Assembly: GCA_022792815.1 (NCBI GenBank) | Contig: JAAWBS010000061.1 | Span: 1 to 49,120, forward strand | Source of the DNA: Hungatella sp. | GTDB taxonomy: Bacteria > Bacillota > Clostridia > Lachnospirales > Lachnospiraceae | DNA length: 49,120 nucleotides | Reading direction: 5' to 3' | Shown here: positions 8,446 through 17,100 of the stretch, piece after piece | Layout: every line of letters starts with the position of its first letter | Numbering within the stretch: the first letter of the stretch is position 1 | Translations under genes and position numbers: made by a program | Notes under the pieces: model-generated | Seen by the model: only the letters and a program-made list of their open reading frames with translations | Told to the model about the DNA's origin: nothing | The model's database searches: none

Positions 8446-9636
8446 TTGAGGCGGATGAGTCTGATTTATCTGAGACTGGAATTAAAAAGAGCATGGAGAC
8501 GCCTTCCACACCTCCTTGCAGGGGCAATCATGCTGCTGTTTCTGGCAGGCATGGTTGCCCTTCTGGCTTCCCGTATGCTTTACGGCGATCAGGCCGTGGG
8601 AAGAGTGGCTGTGGGAGTGTCGGTTCCGAGAGACGATAGACTGGCAAAACAGGTGATTAAGATGATAAGTTCCCTGGACAGTGTGGAAAGCATCTGTGAT
8701 TTTCAGTATATGGAGCGGGAAACCTGTCTTGAAAAGCTGGAGGATGGCAGTCTGTACGCGGTGCTGGATGTGCCGGAGGGATTTGTGGAGAGCATCATGA
8801 ACGGCACCAATATGCCGGTGAAAGTATGGCTGGCCGAGAACACAGGCCCCGAGGGAAAACTGTTTGAGGAGCTGGCGGATGCGGGGGCGCTGACCTTAAG
8901 TGCCAGTCAGGCGGGAATCTATGCGGGCAATGAACTGTACCAGGGCCTGGGGCTGTCCGAGGCCATAGGCCAGCTGGAGTGGGACCTGAACAGACGGTAT
9001 CTGGATTACAGCCTGGAACGGACCGGATATTTCCGGCATCAGAAGGTCTCTGCCACCGGCGACGTGAGCACGGCGGAGTTTTATATGGTCAGCATGTATG
9101 TGCTGTTTCTCTTTCTGTCGGCCATCCCGGTGTCCGGATACTTAAAGCCTGTAGCCAAAGTCACCGGGCAGAAGCTGAAGATGGCAGGGGTAGGTCCGGG
9201 CAGCCGGACCGGAGCCCGGATTCTGGGTATGACGTTCCTCATGGCCGCTGTCACCCTGCCGGTGACGGCAGCGGCGGCAGCGGCAGGACTGACAGAGTGG
9301 AGTCTGTTTCTGGCAGTCTCCTGGTGCCTGTCCTGTCTGACGGCCTCTGCGGCGGTGGTTGTGGTCTATCAGATGGCGGGAGGCCTGTTAGGCGGAATCA
9401 TGGTGCTGTTTCTGGTGATCACCGGACAGCATTTTCTGGCAGGCGGATTCTGGCCTCTGGTATTTTTGCCGGAGTCGATACAGAGGGCGGCGCTCTGGCT
9501 CCCCTCCGGGATTCTGATGAATACGATGAAGATGGCCGTAACTCAGGAGTGGGACTTTAAGTCCGTGACAGCTTGTCTGGTACTTTTGGCGGGCTCCTGG
9601 ATGCTGGGGACGGTTGCGGAGGTGAGGAGACAGTGA
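8446..9636 (+). CDS. ABC-2 type transporter permease
   Basis: 396 residues. One membrane helix near the N-terminus (about 22-43) is followed by an extracellular domain of about 170 residues, then a block of five or so helices (about 215-390). This is the ABC-2/YhgE-type half-transporter plan. TTG at 8446, with AGGAG 8 bases upstream, is the likely start; ATG at 8455 is the alternative, served by GAGG at 8442. It begins 14 bases after the zinc-ribbon gene and overlaps the second permease by 4 bases, so all are one operon with the ATPase at 5899. The substrate is unknown. Confidence 0.8.
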   Translation: MRRMSLIYLRLELKRAWRRLPHLLAGAIMLLFLAGMVALLASRMLYGDQAVGRVAVGVSVPRDDRLAKQVIKMISSLDSVESICDFQYMERETCLEKLEDGSLYAVLDVPEGFVESIMNGTNMPVKVWLAENTGPEGKLFEELADAGALTLSASQAGIYAGNELYQGLGLSEAIGQLEWDLNRRYLDYSLERTGYFRHQKVSATGDVSTAEFYMVSMYVLFLFLSAIPVSGYLKPVAKVTGQKLKMAGVGPGSRTGARILGMTFLMAAVTLPVTAAAAAAGLTEWSLFLAVSWCLSCLTASAAVVVVYQMAGGLLGGIMVLFLVITGQHFLAGGFWPLVFLPESIQRAALWLPSGILMNTMKMAVTQEWDFKSVTACLVLLAGSWMLGTVAEVRRQ

Positions 9637-10769
9637 GACAGGCGGCAGTGTGGTTTTTTCTGTGTTGTAAACGCTATCTGAAAAAATGGTCATTCCTGGT
9701 GATCCTCTTGGCGCTTCCTGCGGCGGCAGGCGTGCTCCATGGGGTGGAGGAAGAGGAAGGCCAGGAGATCCGGATCGCGGTGTATGCGGAGGGGATGGAC
9801 CGGGAAGAAGACGGTCAGAGGCCGTTGGAATGGCAGCTTGTACAGAACCTGACAGAACGGGACCTCAGGGAGGGAGGACTGTTTCGGTTCTACCTGTGCG
9901 CCGACGAGGAGGAAGTGAAGGAACAGGTGGCCTCAAGGCGTGCAGAGTGCGGCTATGGGGTGTCCGGGGATCTGAGGAAGAAACTGGATGAGAGAGATTA
10001 CAGGCGCTGCATCCGGGTGTACTCCGCGCCGTCTACGGTGTTGGCCCAGCTGTCCACCGAGGTGGTGTTCGCCTCCCTGATGGAGCTCTATGACAGGGAG
10101 ATCTTTCTCGACTATATCCTGGAATCGGAGATGGTGGAACAGGCGGTATCGGCTCTTGCAGAGTCCGGAGGCGGCATGGCTTTCGGAGCGGACCAGGATG
10201 GGATTTTGGAAGAACAGGCAGGAGCGCTCTATGACAAATGGATGAACAACGGCAGTACCTTCCGGTTTGAATACGGCTACAGAGACCGAAGGGGAGAGGC
10301 AGAGGCGAGAGAAACCGGAGGGACCGTATTTCCCATCCGGGGGATCGTGGCGGTGTATGTGTTTCTCACCGGGCTTTACAGTGGGGTGATGTCCGGGTAT
10401 GACAGGGAGCGGGGGATGTTTCTCCGACTTTCCCCCGGGAGACGAAGCCTGTGTGCCATGGCTGTGCTCTCGGCCCCAGTGTTCCTGGCGGCGGTATCCG
10501 GCTTTGGGGCTTTGGCCCTAAGCGGATCTCTCGAAAAGATCGGAAGGGAGACGGCGGTGATGGCGTTCTATGTGCTGTCGGTCTGCGGATTCTCCGGCAT
10601 ACTTAAGGCGATCCTTCGAAAGCCGGGAGCGCTTGCGGTGACCATCCCCTTCTTTCTGGCGGGAAGTCTCGTGTTCACCCCGGTGTTTGTGGACATCGGC
10701 CGGTTTTTCCCGGAACTGGCATGGATCGAAAGGCTGTTTTTGCCCTCCTGGTATCTCAGGGCTTTCTAA
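9633..10769 (+). CDS. ABC-2 type permease, possibly C-terminally truncated
   Basis: 378 residues starting at GTG 9633, inside a GTGA overlap with the preceding stop and behind GGAGGTGAGGAG. A longer open frame from 9573 would run back through the first permease. It has the same plan as its neighbour: N-terminal helix (about 16-34), extracellular domain, then a helix block from about residue 250. It stops at LPSWYLRAF, the point where the first permease continues (LPSGILMN...) for about 35 more residues that include the last helix. The end lies 16 bases from the tail of the convergent regulator gene, so a deletion may have removed the 3' end. Whether it still works is unknown. Confidence 0.75.
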   Translation: MRQAAVWFFLCCKRYLKKWSFLVILLALPAAAGVLHGVEEEEGQEIRIAVYAEGMDREEDGQRPLEWQLVQNLTERDLREGGLFRFYLCADEEEVKEQVASRRAECGYGVSGDLRKKLDERDYRRCIRVYSAPSTVLAQLSTEVVFASLMELYDREIFLDYILESEMVEQAVSALAESGGGMAFGADQDGILEEQAGALYDKWMNNGSTFRFEYGYRDRRGEAEARETGGTVFPIRGIVAVYVFLTGLYSGVMSGYDRERGMFLRLSPGRRSLCAMAVLSAPVFLAAVSGFGALALSGSLEKIGRETAVMAFYVLSVCGFSGILKAILRKPGALAVTIPFFLAGSLVFTPVFVDIGRFFPELAWIERLFLPSWYLRAF

Positions 10770-10785
10770 CTTCCGGCGGCTTACA

Positions 10786-11415
10786 CTAGTAGCCGAAATC
10801 CGCCAGATCCAGCCGGAGACATTGGACTGCCAGCTCGATGTCCTGACATTCCAGGGCTGCCAGCAGTTTTTCGTGGGACTTCATGTCTGCCGAGATGACG
10901 GTGCTGTTCCACTTATCCCAATAGAACTGGGCGTAGGCCCGGTTCAGGATCTCCATGGACCGGGCCAGCTCCTTGGAGGCATAGGCGTTGTTGGCGTAGG
11001 AGATCAGCTGGAGATGAAAATCCTGGTTGTGTTTCCAGTGGGTCCACATATCGTCGTGGGACTGAGGGTCACAGCACAGGGAGTTCAGCTCCTTTAACCG
11101 CGCCAGCTGAGAGGGACCTATGCGCTGACAGGACTCTCTCAGGCAGCCGGATTCCAGGATCAGGCGAAAGCGGAGGATGTCCTGGATATCCTCCCTGGTA
11201 AGGCGGACCACCTCATATCCGTATCTGGGGATATTCCGCAGGACTCCGGCGCCGCAGAGGGAGATTAAGGCCTCACGGACCGGAGACTTGCTGACTTTAT
11301 ATTTTTCCGTCAATTCTTTTTCGTTCAAAATCTGTCCGGGCTTGTATTCATCCTGGATAATCCCGTTGAGAATCGAGTCGTAGATCATGGTTTTTAAGGA
11401 TTCTGTCTGTTTCAT
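10786..11415 (-). CDS. GntR-family regulator, FadR/FCD subfamily
   Basis: 209 residues. An N-terminal winged helix-turn-helix (about 5-70, with the typical VSKSPVREALISL recognition segment) is followed by an all-helical FCD ligand domain (about 80-205). The start at 11415 is preceded by CAGGAG 8 bases away; a longer open frame to 11505 lacks one. It is divergent from the desulfidase-like gene at 11888, the most likely target. FCD regulators usually bind small acids, but the ligand is not evident. A MITE-like element (11505-11720) has landed in the shared upstream region about 80 bases from this start codon. Confidence 0.9.
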   Translation of the reverse strand: MKQTESLKTMIYDSILNGIIQDEYKPGQILNEKELTEKYKVSKSPVREALISLCGAGVLRNIPRYGYEVVRLTREDIQDILRFRLILESGCLRESCQRIGPSQLARLKELNSLCCDPQSHDDMWTHWKHNQDFHLQLISYANNAYASKELARSMEILNRAYAQFYWDKWNSTVISADMKSHEKLLAALECQDIELAVQCLRLDLADFGY

Positions 11416-11504
11416 GTAGAGGACTCCTGCACAGTTACCCACCGCGGACAGGGGCATAGCTTCTGTAGAGCGTGTCTGAAAATTCCGTTTGGCCCAATGA
11501 CGCA

Positions 11505-11720
11505 CAGGTAATTGCGAAAGTCAAAGCTGAGAGAATATTCTGACAATATATTCCATACAAAGCCTTCGTACGCCGGGCATTTCACTGAGCCCAGTAGGAC
11601 AAAAAACACTCGGGCAGAGGGTCATCCTGTTTTTTATGGTCTCAGCTCCATGGCGTAATGGCTTTTCCTGGAATATATTGTCAGAATATTCAGCCAAGTT
11701 TTGGGTTTCACAAATGCCTA
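11505..11720. mobile_element. MITE-like element, full copy with 10-bp target duplication
   Basis: A 216-bp non-coding element. Its two ends are imperfect inverted repeats of about 58 bases: the left arm begins CAGGTAATTGCGAAAG and the right arm reads TAGGCATTTGTGAAAC on the other strand. Both arms contain the inverted block around AATATTCTGACAATATATTCC. It is flanked by identical 10-mers CAATGACGCA (11495-11504 and 11721-11730), the mark of insertion. The middle (about 11585-11660) is shared with the copy at 1-142. It was probably mobilised by a transposase encoded elsewhere; none is in the window. Confidence 0.85.
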
Positions 11721-11815
11721 CAATGACGCAGAATAAATTTTCGGTCTGCAAGGCGGAGGGTGATTTCTGCCGTTATCATACATGATGAACCGGCGGCTGT
11801 CAACCGAAAAAGGAC

Positions 11816-11844
11816 TGGACAATTGATCATATTACTGATATGAT
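11816..11844 (+). promoter_or_regulatory. Promoter of the desulfidase-like gene
   Basis: TGGACA (11816-11821), 17 bases, TATGAT (11839-11844). It lies between the MITE-like element and the start codon at 11888, so the gene has kept its own promoter after the insertion. The remainder of 11416-11887 holds only the element and the upstream region of the regulator. Confidence 0.6.
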
Positions 11845-11887
11845 TAAAAATATGAACAGAAGATTCCAAGGAGAAGGAGAGGATACC

Positions 11888-13174
11888 ATGGATAAGACAT
11901 TATACGACAATTACTGTCAGATTTTAGAGACAGAGCTGGTGCCGGCTTTAGGCTGTACGGAGCCTATCGCCATCGCCTATGCGGCGGCTAAGGCCAGGGA
12001 GGTGCTGGGCTGCTTCCCGGAGCACATCGAGATGAACTTGAGCGGCAACATCATCAAGAATGTAAAGGGAGTGACCGTACCCAACTCCGGAGGCATGAAG
12101 GGGATCGACGTGGCGGCTACCTTGGGGGTGGTAGGAGGAGATGCCGAGAGTCAGCTGGAAGTGTTGGAGAACGTGACGGAGGAGGAGATCTGCAGGACAG
12201 AGGAGTTGGTAAAACAGGGCTTCTGTAGCTGCAGCCTGGCGGAGGATGTGGAGAATCTCTACATCGTGGCCCGGGTGGAGGCTCAGGGTCACAGCGCAGA
12301 GGTGACCATCATCAACCGCCACACCTATATCACCAGAATCTTAAAGGACGATCAGGTGCTCTTCGAGCGCACCCCCGGGATGGAGGGGGCGCTGGAGACG
12401 GCAGACCGGTCCAAGCTGAATGTCAGGGATATCCTGGAGTTTGCGGATCGGGTGAAGATCGAGGATGTGGAAAAGGTGCTGGAGAGACAGATTCAGTACA
12501 ACACGGCCATCGCCGAGGCGGGATTAAGCAAGAGTTACGGCGCCCAGGTGGGGAGAACCCTTCTGCAGTATTACGGCTCGGACGTGAAGGTGAGGGCCAG
12601 AGCCAAGGCGGCGGCAGGGTCCGATGCCAGGATGTCCGGCTGCTCCCTGCCGGTGGTGATCAACTCCGGCAGCGGCAATCAGGGGATGACCGTGTCTTTG
12701 CCGGTCATCGAGTTTGCCAGGGACTTAAACCTAAACAGGGAGGCCCTCTACCGGGCCCTGGTGGTCAGCAACCTGATTGCCATCCATCAGAAGAAATACA
12801 TAGGCAGCCTGTCCGCCTACTGCGGAGCCGTCAGCGCTGCCTGCGGAGCCGGGGCTGCCATCACCTACATGACCGGGGGAAGCTATGAGGAGGTATCCAA
12901 CACCATCGTCAACACCATCGCCAATGTAGGCGGGATCGTCTGTGACGGAGCCAAGTCCTCCTGTGCGGCCAAGATCGCTTCCGCCGTGGATGCGGCGATT
13001 CTGGCCCATTATATGGGGATGGTGAACCGCTGCTTCAAGCCCGGGGAGGGCATCGTCAATGAGGATGTGGAGAAGACCATCAAGAACATGGGATACATCG
13101 GCCGCGTGGGGATGAAGCGCACCGACACGGAGATCCTGAATATTATGATCGACAAAGTCAATGTGGATCAATAG
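11888..13174 (+). CDS. UPF0597-family L-cysteine desulfidase / serine dehydratase-like enzyme
   Basis: 428 residues, cytoplasmic. The family signatures are LGCTEP near residue 23, VPNSGGMKG, SGSGNQGMTVSLPV, and the cysteine-containing GAVSAACGAGAAI and DGAKSSC segments that supply the Fe-S ligands. Relatives (CyuA, archaeal cysteine desulfidase) break down L-cysteine to pyruvate, sulfide and ammonia with a [4Fe-4S] cluster; some are annotated as serine dehydratase alpha subunits. The start at 11888 is taken because AAGGAGAAGGAGAGG precedes it; the frame extends to 11840 without a better site. The divergent FadR-type regulator is the probable controller. Which amino acid is used is not certain. 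Confidence 0.85.
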   Translation: MDKTLYDNYCQILETELVPALGCTEPIAIAYAAAKAREVLGCFPEHIEMNLSGNIIKNVKGVTVPNSGGMKGIDVAATLGVVGGDAESQLEVLENVTEEEICRTEELVKQGFCSCSLAEDVENLYIVARVEAQGHSAEVTIINRHTYITRILKDDQVLFERTPGMEGALETADRSKLNVRDILEFADRVKIEDVEKVLERQIQYNTAIAEAGLSKSYGAQVGRTLLQYYGSDVKVRARAKAAAGSDARMSGCSLPVVINSGSGNQGMTVSLPVIEFARDLNLNREALYRALVVSNLIAIHQKKYIGSLSAYCGAVSAACGAGAAITYMTGGSYEEVSNTIVNTIANVGGIVCDGAKSSCAAKIASAVDAAILAHYMGMVNRCFKPGEGIVNEDVEKTIKNMGYIGRVGMKRTDTEILNIMIDKVNVDQ

Positions 13175-13188
13175 GACGATAATTATAA

Positions 13189-13217
13189 CTATATAGATAT
13201 AAATAACGTCTATATAG
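13189..13217. repeat. AT-rich dyad between convergent genes
   Basis: Perfect 9-bp inverted repeat CTATATAGA / TCTATATAG separated by 11 bases, in the 57-bp gap between two converging genes. It lacks GC pairs and a T tract, so it is a weak terminator at best. It could be a protein-binding site. Confidence 0.4.
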
Positions 13218-13231
13218 GGGCAGCAGGGGAT

Positions 13232-13858
13232 CTATCCCCCCAGAGTGACGTCCTGCTTTTCATACCAGGCCAGGGCCTCATGGACATGCTGAGGGGAGAA
13301 ATCGGGCCAATAGTCCCGGATCACATAGATATCCGAGTAGACTGACTGGATGGGGAGAAATCCCGACAGCCTCATTCTTCCGCCCCACCGGATGATCAGA
13401 TCTACCCGGGACACGTCCGCCGAGGCCATCCGAGGTCCCAGGGTTCCCCGGTGAAAGCCCAGATCCCACTCAAAACTGTAATTGACCAGAAAGTTAATCT
13501 TCATTCCGCCTGTTCCGAAGGTCTGTCTCTCAGTGTAGGGGATCAGCTCCTTTGGAAACATGGCGGATTTTGTGTTGCCCAGGACAAGGAGGGAGGCATC
13601 CTCTCCGGAGAGAGCCTCCACCGCCTTCACACAGGCTCGGGAGAAGGCCAGGCGCTGTCCGGTCGGCCGTTTGGTGTTGTCTGCGGTGAAGCCGTAGAAG
13701 GTCAGCTCCTCCACCCCCAAGTCTTTCAAGATGCGGTACAAGTCCATGCCGGGGGAGATTCCGTGGTCATAGCCGTCCTCCTTGTTCAGACCCTGGGAAA
13801 GGGCCCATCTGCGGTTGCCGTCTGGGATGATTCCGATGTGTCTGGGGATTCTCGTCAT
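13232..13858 (-). CDS. Short, divergent cis-prenyltransferase (UppS-like)
   Basis: 208 residues, against about 230-250 for undecaprenyl diphosphate synthases. HIGIIPDGNRRWA near the N-terminus carries the catalytic Asp and pyrophosphate-binding residues. FYGFTADNTKRP corresponds to the S-x-x-N-x-x-R-P region. Near the C-terminus IIRWGGRMRLSGFLPIQSVYSDIY and WPDF match the second signature, but the usual RTGGE reads RWGGR and the usual Glu of AYxELYF is Asp. The start at 13858 has AAAGGA about 10 bases upstream; the longer frame to 13978 begins within AT-rich spacer. It may be a second, specialised prenyl synthase rather than the housekeeping enzyme. Chain length and activity are unknown. Confidence 0.8.
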   Translation of the reverse strand: MTRIPRHIGIIPDGNRRWALSQGLNKEDGYDHGISPGMDLYRILKDLGVEELTFYGFTADNTKRPTGQRLAFSRACVKAVEALSGEDASLLVLGNTKSAMFPKELIPYTERQTFGTGGMKINFLVNYSFEWDLGFHRGTLGPRMASADVSRVDLIIRWGGRMRLSGFLPIQSVYSDIYVIRDYWPDFSPQHVHEALAWYEKQDVTLGG

Positions 13859-14068
13859 GTCGTTTCGGTTCCTTTCTCGCTCTCCGCAGGCCGTGTCCCG
13901 TTTCTCCCGGAGAATTGATGTAAGGAGAGTATTGACGGATAGGGGGATTTTATACTTAAAAAGGGAGAAGTGGTGCAAAAAATCTTAAGATCGTATAGGA
14001 ATATAAAAATAGTACAAATAAATTCGAATATAACATGAAGAAATTGTAAAAAATCGATAATAAACTTA

Positions 14069-14097
14069 TTTACTTTCCGATCCTCACTTCCTATAAT
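14069..14097 (+). promoter_or_regulatory. Promoter of the large secreted beta-helix protein
   Basis: TTTACT (14069-14074), 17 bases, then a perfect TATAAT (14092-14097). The implied 5' leader is about 88 nt and contains the hairpin at 14139-14170. Confidence 0.65.
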
Positions 14098-14138
14098 CAA
14101 ACTAACCATAATAACGGGGAATAATGCCGGGAGATCGG

Positions 14139-14170
14139 GGAGCAGGCAGAGTGTCTGCCGTCTGTGCTCC
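14139..14170 (+). promoter_or_regulatory. Leader hairpin upstream of the large secreted protein
   Basis: GGAGCA and GGCAGA (14139-14150) pair with TCTGCC (14154-14159) and TGCTCC (14165-14170), leaving a 3-nt loop and a 5-nt bulge. It ends 12 bases before AAGGAGG. No T tract follows, so it is not a terminator. It may stabilise the mRNA or tune initiation. Confidence 0.45.
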
Positions 14171-14191
14171 GGCGAAGATGAAGGAGGCGTT

Positions 14192-17100
14192 ATGAGAAAA
14201 AGCTGGAAAAGAGGATTGGCGTTCTACCTGTCACTTGCCATGGCAGCAGGTAATTTCGGCAGCGGATTGTCTTACGGCTTTGCTGCTGTAGACAGCATGG
14301 GAGGCAGTGTGAGAAAGGCGACTGCGTCTAACGCGGATTCCGGAAGCACGGGAGGGAGATCGGATAAAAAGGCGACTGCGTCCAATGCGACCATGTCCGA
14401 TGCCGTGAAACCTATGCAGATGCCCCGGGCGGGGGAGCGATATTCGCTGTCAGATGATTTCAGCGGTACACAGGGGCCGGTGTGGTACTATAAGTACGAA
14501 GATAAAGACACGAAGGAAATCGCCGTACTGGAAACATATGATGCGGCTACGCCGAGATGGAAAAATGATACTAAGTGGATAAGGGTTTTTAAGGACGGCA
14601 TGATGCCGGGGAATGAAGGCAGCGATGTCATCCTGGAATGGGTAGCGCCTTTAGACGGACTGATTCAGATTTCTGAGGATGACGGCCGTATCTATATGGA
14701 AACAGACAGGATCGACAGAGACGGAGTCCTGATGTGGATCCAGCATGAGGGCGAACTGGTCTGGCCGGATACAGGGACGATCTCAACAGAATGCAATATG
14801 AAGGATGTGAGCTTCCAGCCCTTTTATCTGCAGGTGAGTCAGGGAGATTCCATCTATTTCAGAGCTAACGGAAACAAGGAGTACAACAATGACCGCGTTA
14901 TGTGGTGTCCGGTCATCGAGTATCAGGAAGACGAGGCCGTGGCCATGATCTCTGACGTGACCATGACAGGAAGCGGTTCCCTGGAGTTTACCGTGGAGTC
15001 GGGTGAGAGCCTGTCCGGCGACGTCACAGGCCGTGTGTCCTTGAGCGCGATCGTAAGCGGGAAGAAGGAGCAGGAAGTAATTGTCGATTCTGCCCAGGTG
15101 AAAGACGGTGCGGTCCAGGTTGCCTTTGAGGCCGTTGCTGCAGAGGACACGGATCAGATCCAGCTGCTGGTAGGCTTTGATGAAGATCATCGGTTTGTCA
15201 CCTACAGTCCTCAGGACTTCGGAGCGGACCCTGGAAAGACTTATTCCCTGACGAAAGACTTCAGCACAGCGACACCTCAGGCGGGGCCGGTCTGGTATTA
15301 TAAGTACGAAGACAGCGACGGGAATATCGTCGAACTTCCCTACTGTGATACCACATCCAGCTATGCACCGAGATGGATGCTGGACAAAAACGGCAGCGGA
15401 AGCCTGAGAATCTTTAACAACGGCATGATGCCGGGAGACAGTGATGTCATCCTGGAATGGAGAGCGCCGGAAACCGGTCTCATTCAGATCACCGAGGATG
15501 ATCGAAAGATACATATGGAAGTAGACAGGAATGACAGAGACGGAGTGCTGCTGTCCATCCAGCGGGGGGAAGAACTGATCTGGCCGGATACCGGGACTGT
15601 GTCGACACAGTTCAACAAGACGGATCTGAGCTTCCAGCCCTTTTACCTGGAGGTCAGTGAAGGGGAGAGCATCTATTTCAGAGTCAACAAAAACGGAGAT
15701 TACAACAATGACCGCGTCATGTGGAACCCCATGATCAAGTATCCGGACAACGTGAATGTCCCGATGATATCGGATCTTAAGATGACAGGCAAAGATTCTC
15801 TGGAGTTTACCGTAGAGTCGACAGACAGCCTGTCTGGTGACGTCAAAAGCCGTGTCTCCTTAAGCGCGATCGTAAATGGGGAGAAGGATAAGGCGGTGGC
15901 CGTCCGCTCCGCGGTGATGGAAGGTAGCGTAGTCAAGGTCCATTTCGACGCTTTCGGGGCTGGCAACAGCGATCAGGTCCAGCTTCTGGTAGGCTTCGGT
16001 CAGGATCATCGGTTTGTCACCTACAGCCCTCAGGAATTTGTGGTGGTTTCCAATCAGACCTATTATGTGGATGGAGTAAACGGAAACGACAGCAATGACG
16101 GGCGTTCCGAAGGGACAGCCTGGAAGAGCCTTGATAAGGTCAACAGCACCACATTCCTTCCCGGTGACTCTATCCTGTTAAAGGCCGGCTGTATCTGGAA
16201 CGGATATCTGTATCCGAAGGGAGAGGGAATCGAGGATGCTCCCATCACTCTGGGATCTTATGGCGGCGGCGGATATCCCATCATCAACGGCGACGGATCG
16301 GTTCCCTACGATCCCCAGCACAGGGCCAGCAAAGACCATATCTACAGTCCGGCCGTACTGCTCAGCGACCAGAGCAACTGGGTGATCGACGGGATTGAGG
16401 TCACCAACAGCGCAGATGACAGTTTCAACCATGTGGGAATCCTGGTATTTACCACCGGGCAGGCCGGCGTGGTGTCCAATGTGACCGTGCGGAATTGTTA
16501 TGTTCACGATGTGACGGCCCAGGTATCCAACGCCAAGATGACCGGCGGAATCCTGGTCATCGGCGCCAACCTCTGGATCGACGGTCAGAAGCCGGGAGGA
16601 GAGATGGCTTCCAATATCGGATTCGACCAGGTCCTGATTGAAAACAACTATGTAAAGAACGTGGCCAAGGAGGGAATCCGTACCAGCGGCCAGAGCACAG
16701 AAGGGGAGGGTGTCGGCTTCCGCAATACCAAGACCTTCCGCAACATCACCTTCCGGGGAAACTATATTGAAGAGATCTTCGGCGACGGCATAGTGCTCGC
16801 AGAGGTAGGCGAGAACGGACTGGTGGAGAACAATGTGGTGAAGAACCACTGCAACTACAACACGGCCAACTATGCGGGCGCATGGCTGTGGCAGTGTGAC
16901 GATTCCGTGTTCCGCTACAATGAGGTGTTCGGCGGAGAGTACGGATATAATGACGGCGAGGCCTTTGACTATGACATCGGCTGCAGGGACATCATCTATG
17001 AATACAATTACAGCCATCACAACAAGGGCGGCCTGCTTCTGACCATGTACGACAATGCAACCTATCATTTCCGCTACAATATCAGCGCCAATGACGGGAA

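Larger units (their letters stand above)
13859..14191. other. Divergent intergenic region
   Basis: 333 bases between uppS-like (minus) and the large secreted protein (plus). The part nearest 14192 holds a promoter (14069-14097), a hairpin (14139-14170) and the ribosome binding site. The left part is AT-rich and shows no gene; a promoter for the minus-strand gene must lie here but none stands out. Confidence 0.6.
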
